From contig OX393561.1 in assembly GCA_947652115.1 (NCBI GenBank), positions 31,965,698 through 32,029,697 on the forward strand: a stretch of 64,000 bases of DNA, given 5' to 3'. Below are positions 58,745 to 64,000 of this stretch, one piece after another. This stretch comes from Blastomussa wellsi (taxonomy: Eukaryota; Cnidaria; Anthozoa; Scleractinia; Plerogyridae). Below the pieces are notes generated by a model. That model searched no databases and had not been told where the DNA came from. It was given only the letters and a program-made list of their open reading frames with translations. The translations under genes were made by a program, and so were the position numbers. Positions within the stretch are counted from its first letter, which is position 1, and every line of letters begins with the position of its first letter.

Positions 58745-59490
58745 GTATAACAATATAATTTGGTTTATCAACTGGGTTGATAATGTCAATTGGCCACCGT
58801 AAAGAGATTCAAGAGCTGACGTTTCGAGCGTTAGCCCTTCGTCGGAGCGAATCAAGGAATTGTGGGTCGTGTGTGGTTTATATACAGAAAGATGGAGCTT
58901 CGCTATTGGTTGGTACCTGGTAACGTGAAAACAACGGAATAAATTAGTTGAATGAAAAGCGTTCGTTGATTCCGTGAGGATTAAGAGTGCCGATCTGAAA
59001 AATAAATTTTTGTTCTAGAGTTTTGCGGCTTTCCGTGCTTCCTTGGTGAAGGGAAAGGCCGCAGACTGCCATATGTTGCTTACAATGATTTGGCAGATTG
59101 AAATGTCTCGCGACCGGTTTAGATGCATCTTTGTCGTCTTGCTCTACGTCCCGAAGTTGTTCTCGGAATCGGTCGCCTAGTCGTCTCTCTGTTTCGCTGA
59201 TGTATAACTTTTTGCAGAGTGCAAGTTATGCAGTAGATGACATTGGCTGATGTACAAGTGAAATGATCAGTAATCTTGATAGATCGCTTGGTTCCCAATA
59301 TTTTGGCAACGTTGTGAACGAAAGGGCATGTTTTGCATCGTGCGCGAGCGCATTTAAAAGTTCCGGGTTGATCACTTGTTTGGAATGAACTTCTGACTAA
59401 AAAGTTACCTATGTTTTTGTCGCGTTTGAATGAAATTAATGGAGGTTGCGAAAAGATTCTACCAGTATCGGGATCATTTTGAAGTACAAG
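58694..59490 (-). mobile_element. 5'-truncated Penelope-like element
   Basis: Minus-strand order: GIY-YIG endonuclease coding region (59,490-58,944), a short 3' region, then the tail containing CGAAGGGCTAACGCTCGAAA and ending in ACTTACCCCCTCTATTC. A word AGAACGTTACAAG at about 59,495 resembles AGAACGCATTACAAG at 58,678 and may be a target duplication with a 2-bp difference. Confidence 0.85.
58944..59490 (-). pseudogene. Penelope-like GIY-YIG endonuclease domain, frameshifted
   Basis: The minus-strand reading gives DPDTGRIFSQPPLISFKRDK, CARARCKTCPFVHN, then TSANVIYCITCT, a 2-nt loss at about 59,215, then CKKLYISETERRLGDRFREQ and KPVARHFNLPNHCKQHMAV, ending ERFSFN at 58,944. The YCITC...LYISETERRLGDRF region is the GIY-YIG nuclease core of Penelope-like retroelements, here with Ser for the usual Gly after YI. 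The reverse transcriptase domain that normally precedes it is missing. The frameshift lies within the nuclease core, so the copy is inactive. Confidence 0.88.
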
Positions 59491-59946
59491 AACAAGAACG
59501 TTACAAGAACGTTCGCCATTACACTACTGCGCACTCAACAAAAAGCAAGATCACGTGACCCAACAGCGGGCACTATAACAGGGAACCGAGCAACCGAGAT
59601 AATAAGTAAAGCGGAGAGCGAGCTTTGCCAAATTTAAATTCAGCTCATCTCCGTTCGCGAGCAAAATGTCGCTGACTACGAATCGGCTAAATTAAGCGAA
59701 TTTTATTTTTCTTGCTTGGTCATATAATAGATATTTTCTTATCAACCGAGCTTAGTCGCTCTGTATAACAGAATCTTGGCCTCAGTCGTGGGTAAAAACA
59801 TCACTGCATTAAGTCTGTACTGACAACCTCGGTCACGATTCTCCCATACAGACCATCAAATCTCCTGCTCGGTTAATACATGTGTTAATAAGTCTCAGTT
59901 GACTCAAATAATAGCGCTTGCTCATTTACATTGTAGCAGTACAGCT

Positions 59947-59996
59947 GTAGCCTGTTCCAGGCGTTCGACTAATCGAACGCCTGGATAACAGGCTAA
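59947..59996. repeat. tight hairpin, TAGCCTGTTCCAGGCGTTCGA
   Basis: TAGCCTGTTCCAGGCGTTCG and its inverse CGAACGCCTGGATAACAGGC are separated by only a few bases. Such hairpins are the fused ends of small inverted-repeat elements. Confidence 0.8.
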
Positions 59997-59999
59997 CAG

Positions 60000-61579
60000 A
60001 TCTGCATCCAGCTGCTTTCATTTTACTCTATTTTCCTTATTGCGATAAAACAAAGACCAAAAAATAAAATTTGTTCCGGAAGCCTAATAAGAAGCTACAT
60101 AGTTTTACGGCTGTGAAGTAACGCGAACTGGTAGCAGTATTTCGGATTAATTTCTGACTTTCCATACATATGTTTTGTAATCAGTACGGGCTATCCGATC
60201 AACAAAACGTTGAGCGCCAAATAACGAAAATCCCAACTAAAGTCTGTTTTTAAGCACAGTCTAAATGTTTCAAAAAGAAGGGACCAGAAGGGAATTCTCG
60301 AATGCCTTCTTTGAGACGAGACTCAACAAAGTTAACTGTGAAACTGCATATTAATAAGGCTGTGAGGCTTTGTTTTACAAAAAAAATGCCGTTGTCGCAA
60401 AAGATACAAACTATTCGTTAAACTGAACATACCTCAATATTGCGATGTTAAGAAGATTTGCACGATGCTAAAATGCATTCCACGCTGTGCAGAAGTTAAC
60501 ACTGCTATCACCGGGAAAGCTGGCGTCCTGCTTCACCTGCAGTTGTCATAAAATGTCCTGTGTTAGAGCGCATGTCAAGAATGACTAACATCTGTTTTCT
60601 CCTAACGTTATCAAGGCATGGCAAGCAAGCAGGTTAGGAGAAAAAATACTGATGGCATTTAATTATCGTTAATCTTGATACAACAACAAAATTCTTAAAA
60701 GCTGATGTCAAAATACGACAGCCGTTAGAAAAAATAGCGTCTATTAAAAACTTGAATAGAAACTTGTAACGTTTTGACTTGTAAATTTTCGCTGAGAATG
60801 GTTTTTGGAGCAAGGATTTTCATTGGCGAACCTGTTTAAGCAGGTCTTGGACATACCCTCGCCGACTTGCAGTTCCTTTTATCGAGCTGAAAGAAATTAG
60901 TCAACATGGTCTTTCACCGTTGGCCGCTAAGTTGTCTTTTTTTAAAGAATATTATTTTTTAATATGTCAGCAAGGTTGGTCGTATGCCATTTGTATGTAA
61001 TTTGATGTCAAACAGGTAAATACTGCCCTGCCAGTAGTAACATTAGGCGTAGGCATATTATTACTTTTTCACCCAAGAGAAGGAAACTCGTTTTTAGCAA
61101 GAATCCAGTTTCGTAACAGCTGTCACTTGAAGGTTTTGTTGCTTAGTAACACGACGTTTCTCAGTGTTGACGTCACGCTGAAGTGGTTACCAACAGCGCG
61201 CTCACAAGAGCCAGCGCATTTTCCTGATTCAGATTGGCCATTTTAGGGGATTTATGAAAAGTAGCACCGCGTCTGCAAGCTTAAGATGTTTGCTTTCATG
61301 GTATATCTACTTAGAAATCAATTCCAAATCATATACTCAATTTACCCAAATCTTATTGAAAAAATACAGTACGTGACAATTTAATAAACAAACGCTTCCC
61401 AAGACCATTTTCGTTCGACTGGTAAATCTAACACCGATAAGTTAAGTTTCTTAAGAGAAACATGACGACCCAGATAGGGTCACGGATACCATTATTGGGA
61501 GCTAAGTTGTGTATACATAACCTATTGCTCAGATTTTGAGATGAATGTATGAGCGCGTTGAGATGTGAATGCGGCAAAT
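60000..61579. other. unassigned AT-rich stretch
   Basis: A hairpin TTTTCTCCTAAC / GTTAGGAGAAAA occurs at 60,593-60,648. No coding exon is supported. Confidence 0.4.
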
Positions 61580-61767
61580 TTCGTGGCTCGGATAATGTGT
61601 GCATGCTGTAGCATGAATTTAGGCGTTTCTGGTGAGGCAGCTTTTAAAAATCGATGGTGAAACAATTTGAAAACGATATAATGTGGACAGAAAAGATTTT
61701 ATCCCCTTTGGAGGCGAAAACGCCGTTTTCAAATGTCAAATTTGCCCGGCTTAGGGTGCACGTAGCC
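61580..61767. repeat. MITE, family C, right half
   Basis: AAATCGATGGTGAAACAATT, ATAATGTGGACAGAAAA and the terminal CACGTAGCC match the right half of the copy at 24,536-24,841. Confidence 0.7.
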
Positions 61768-62218
61768 TTAAAGTTGGTTTCTGTGAATAAAAATCCGTTT
61801 CCATCGACCTTGTAAGGCTTGTAGGAATTTCAACAGCATAATTTCAGTTTCTATGTGAAAATCGTTAAGACTTTTGATGTGCTCGAAAGGAGATACACGA
61901 CGCTGCTTGAGAAAAAGCTAAAACAAAGGGTTACAGGATAGACAAAAGGGTTTTCAAAGGCATATGAACATTCTATAAGCACAACTTCAAAACCCCACTG
62001 CAGTTCACGCCGACTGGCTGTGCTGAGTCTTACAATCACAGCTAGTTAAATACCTTCCAGTGTCACATGCGCATTATCGTGACACGGGCCCTTTAAATAA
62101 GCCATTTTAGAGTTGCGGCCTATTACCTTGGTTTTAAAGCGAGTGCTGGTGCACTACTTTTCATATTGAAATGTGTCTGATTTGCAAACCAACGAAAACA
62201 AACGAACGTTCAAGCAGA

Positions 62219-62300
62219 GCTCATTTTCATATGAAAGGTTGTGTACCGGGACTCGTTTTGAAACAGAAGGAAGCTTTAGGGCAACTCGGAAATGGCCTAT
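62219..62300. repeat. MITE, family A, right half
   Basis: TCATTTTCATATGAAAGG, GACTCGTTTTGAAACAGA and CAACTCGGAAATGGCC match the right half of the copies at 8,452 and 52,111. Confidence 0.65.
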
Positions 62301-64000
62301 TAATTTGGCTAAGGGGACACTGTCACAGCCATTTTTCGACTTCTTTTAGTAAAACGGGAAAAATGTTAAGACTAAGTTCTTTCACCCATACAGGAAATGC
62401 TCCTAGAACATAAAGAGATGAATATCAAGCAAATTGTTTAAGGAAGAGGGTGACCCGCGTAAATAGTTTTCATCAATTTTTCCAAATCACAAGGACAGAG
62501 CTTGAAAACGTCAGCCTGACTTTTTCAAGTTGAGATCTAAAGCTCCTGATGGTATCATCGTGATATCACTCCATATTTAGCTTCTGTACACTGGTATATA
62601 GTAATTTTAACAAAACTTAACCGCTGTTTGTAGGTTTCCATTGATGTAAACACGTTTTTGGGATTTTGAATTTTTGAAGTAAAATTCGTGCCCCAGGGCC
62701 CCTTTAAGTCTTACGATGCTCAAAAGAAAACCACTAGGATTAGACTGCGTTTTTTTGGAATACATTCTAGTCATGCATGAAACGTGCAGTCTGCGTGCTT
62801 CAAATCACGCGAACGATCGGCTTAACGCAGTTCCTCACGTTTCTTGGATAGCAGCACAAGAAGCATACGTGACATTTGGAAATTAACACTTTTAATATTT
62901 AAAGCTATTTTCATTTGCACCATGCTGGCAAAATTATTCACGGTGATCCTGTTAAACCAATTAGACTCGCGGAAAGATTAGGAAATTCTCCATTTGCTCT
63001 TCAAACCTAATTGTTTTAGTAACGGGCATCTACAGGTATCTCCTATGTGATGCAGTTTTTATATAAAATTCAATTTCAGCTAATTTTAGAAGTCGCAATC
63101 AATTTGATTTTCTAGGGCAAGGAGTAATGAAGTAGTGTTTGTATTCAGAATCACGTTCAGAATCTATTCAAGGTTAAATTAATTAAAACCTTCTATAACA
63201 AAGCATTCATTTTAAAATATTATAATTTTACGGGAAGCAATCACGGAACAAAGCTCGTATAAACCACGTTTGCTAAAACAAGACAATGTCACAACTCTTT
63301 TCAATAATTTCTGATTTTCATTCAAGCCCTTGAAGCGAAAACCGCATTTACTTTGTAGACTATTGAACATAATTTATCAAAACCAAAAAATTGTCAAATG
63401 AGTGGTAGATTAGACTGAGCCAATTTTAAGAGTCTGATATCCCGACAGGGATGATGGATTTTTCGGCAAATCAGAAACGATATCCGTAACGAGTCTAGCA
63501 TTGAAGTTATTGACTGAAATAATTGTATTTGCACACCACTTCTTTTCCTTTTAGCTTAAATTACATATTGGAAAAAGGCCGAAAATCTTGCATGCTCCAG
63601 GTGAAAAACATTGCGGTTTGGAAACACGGTGCTACCCGTTCCAACGAATAAAAGCTTAAAACAGCTTTCTATACAAAGCTGAACTAAATCAATTAAACTG
63701 AACAAACGACATACCACCTGGTGGTGGCAAAATTGAAGGAGGCTTTTGTTTTCAAATATCCGACCTCAAGTTTGTAAGTGTGAATGATATTTTCATTTTG
63801 ATTTTGCAGCTGTATCGGTTAGACACAAAAGCAATCAAGCACAATTCGCTTAAAATATTCATCTGTTTCAGGGTATACGTGATCATGAAGAATTTTTAAT
63901 AAGCTATTATCAGTATCTTCCTCTCGTAACCAATCAGATTTCAGCAAAAAAACACTTGCCTGAAGAGTATAAAAAGTTTTTGAAATGTTTAAGTACGCAG
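62301..64000. other. unassigned right end of window
   Basis: A segment from AAGGGGACACTGTCACAGCC at 62,311 to GTGCCCCAGGGCCCCTTTAA at 62,706 may be a diverged inverted-repeat element. Beyond it the DNA is AT-rich with no exon, tRNA or repeat that I can support. Confidence 0.35.

Overview
The window looks like nuclear DNA from an anthozoan cnidarian, most likely a reef-building coral. The evidence is split genes with GT-AG introns and polyadenylation signals, a Toll-like receptor and a TRAF-family gene of animal type, several LINE-class reverse transcriptases, a Penelope-like element, and dense AT-rich intergenic DNA packed with short fold-back elements. A run of 200 N at 38,801-39,000 marks a scaffold gap. 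The species cannot be fixed from the sequence alone.

Layout. Positions 294-11,848 (+) hold the last seven coding exons of DDX1, a DEAD-box RNA helicase whose 5' part lies outside the window; its introns are full of fold-back elements and a Penelope tail insertion. Positions 13,889-21,167 (+) hold a six-exon TRAF-like gene with a C3HC3D RING, TRAF-type zinc fingers and a coiled coil but no visible C-terminal MATH domain; one intron appears to use a GC donor. Positions 25,283-28,279 (+) hold an intronless 998-residue Toll-like receptor. Positions 28,795-30,479 are a 5'-truncated LINE with an open reverse transcriptase frame. Positions 30,778-32,634 are a 30-bp tandem array that is open in all six frames. 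Positions 32,800-36,240 hold nested inverted-repeat elements. Positions 36,240-41,455 form a large imperfect palindrome around the assembly gap. Positions 42,240-43,455 hold a complete small gene for a secreted peptide with eight cysteines. Positions 43,900-52,300 are a transposon graveyard: a decayed transposase-like gene, an L1/Tx1-type reverse transcriptase fragment, a minisatellite and an inverted-repeat element carrying a broken helicase fragment. Positions 56,567-57,472 (+) hold a compact two-exon gene for an unrecognised 172-residue protein, and 57,845-58,136 (-) is the last exon of a convergent unrecognised gene. Positions 58,694-59,490 (-) are a truncated Penelope-like element with a GIY-YIG endonuclease. 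From 59,500 to the end I see only repeat fragments and no convincing exon.

How the genes relate. The TRAF-like gene and the Toll-like receptor lie on the same strand 4.1 kb apart. TRAF proteins act downstream of Toll-like receptors in animals, so the linkage is suggestive, but a shared role here is inference. DDX1 is a housekeeping RNA helicase. The cysteine-rich peptide is an independent, TATA-driven secreted product.

The strongest unusual structures are: a family of 9-bp-target-duplication fold-back elements whose ends are conserved but whose long stems differ; a tail-only, head-to-head Penelope insertion with a 14-bp target duplication; the palindrome at the gap; the six-frame-open tandem array; and the MATH-less TRAF.
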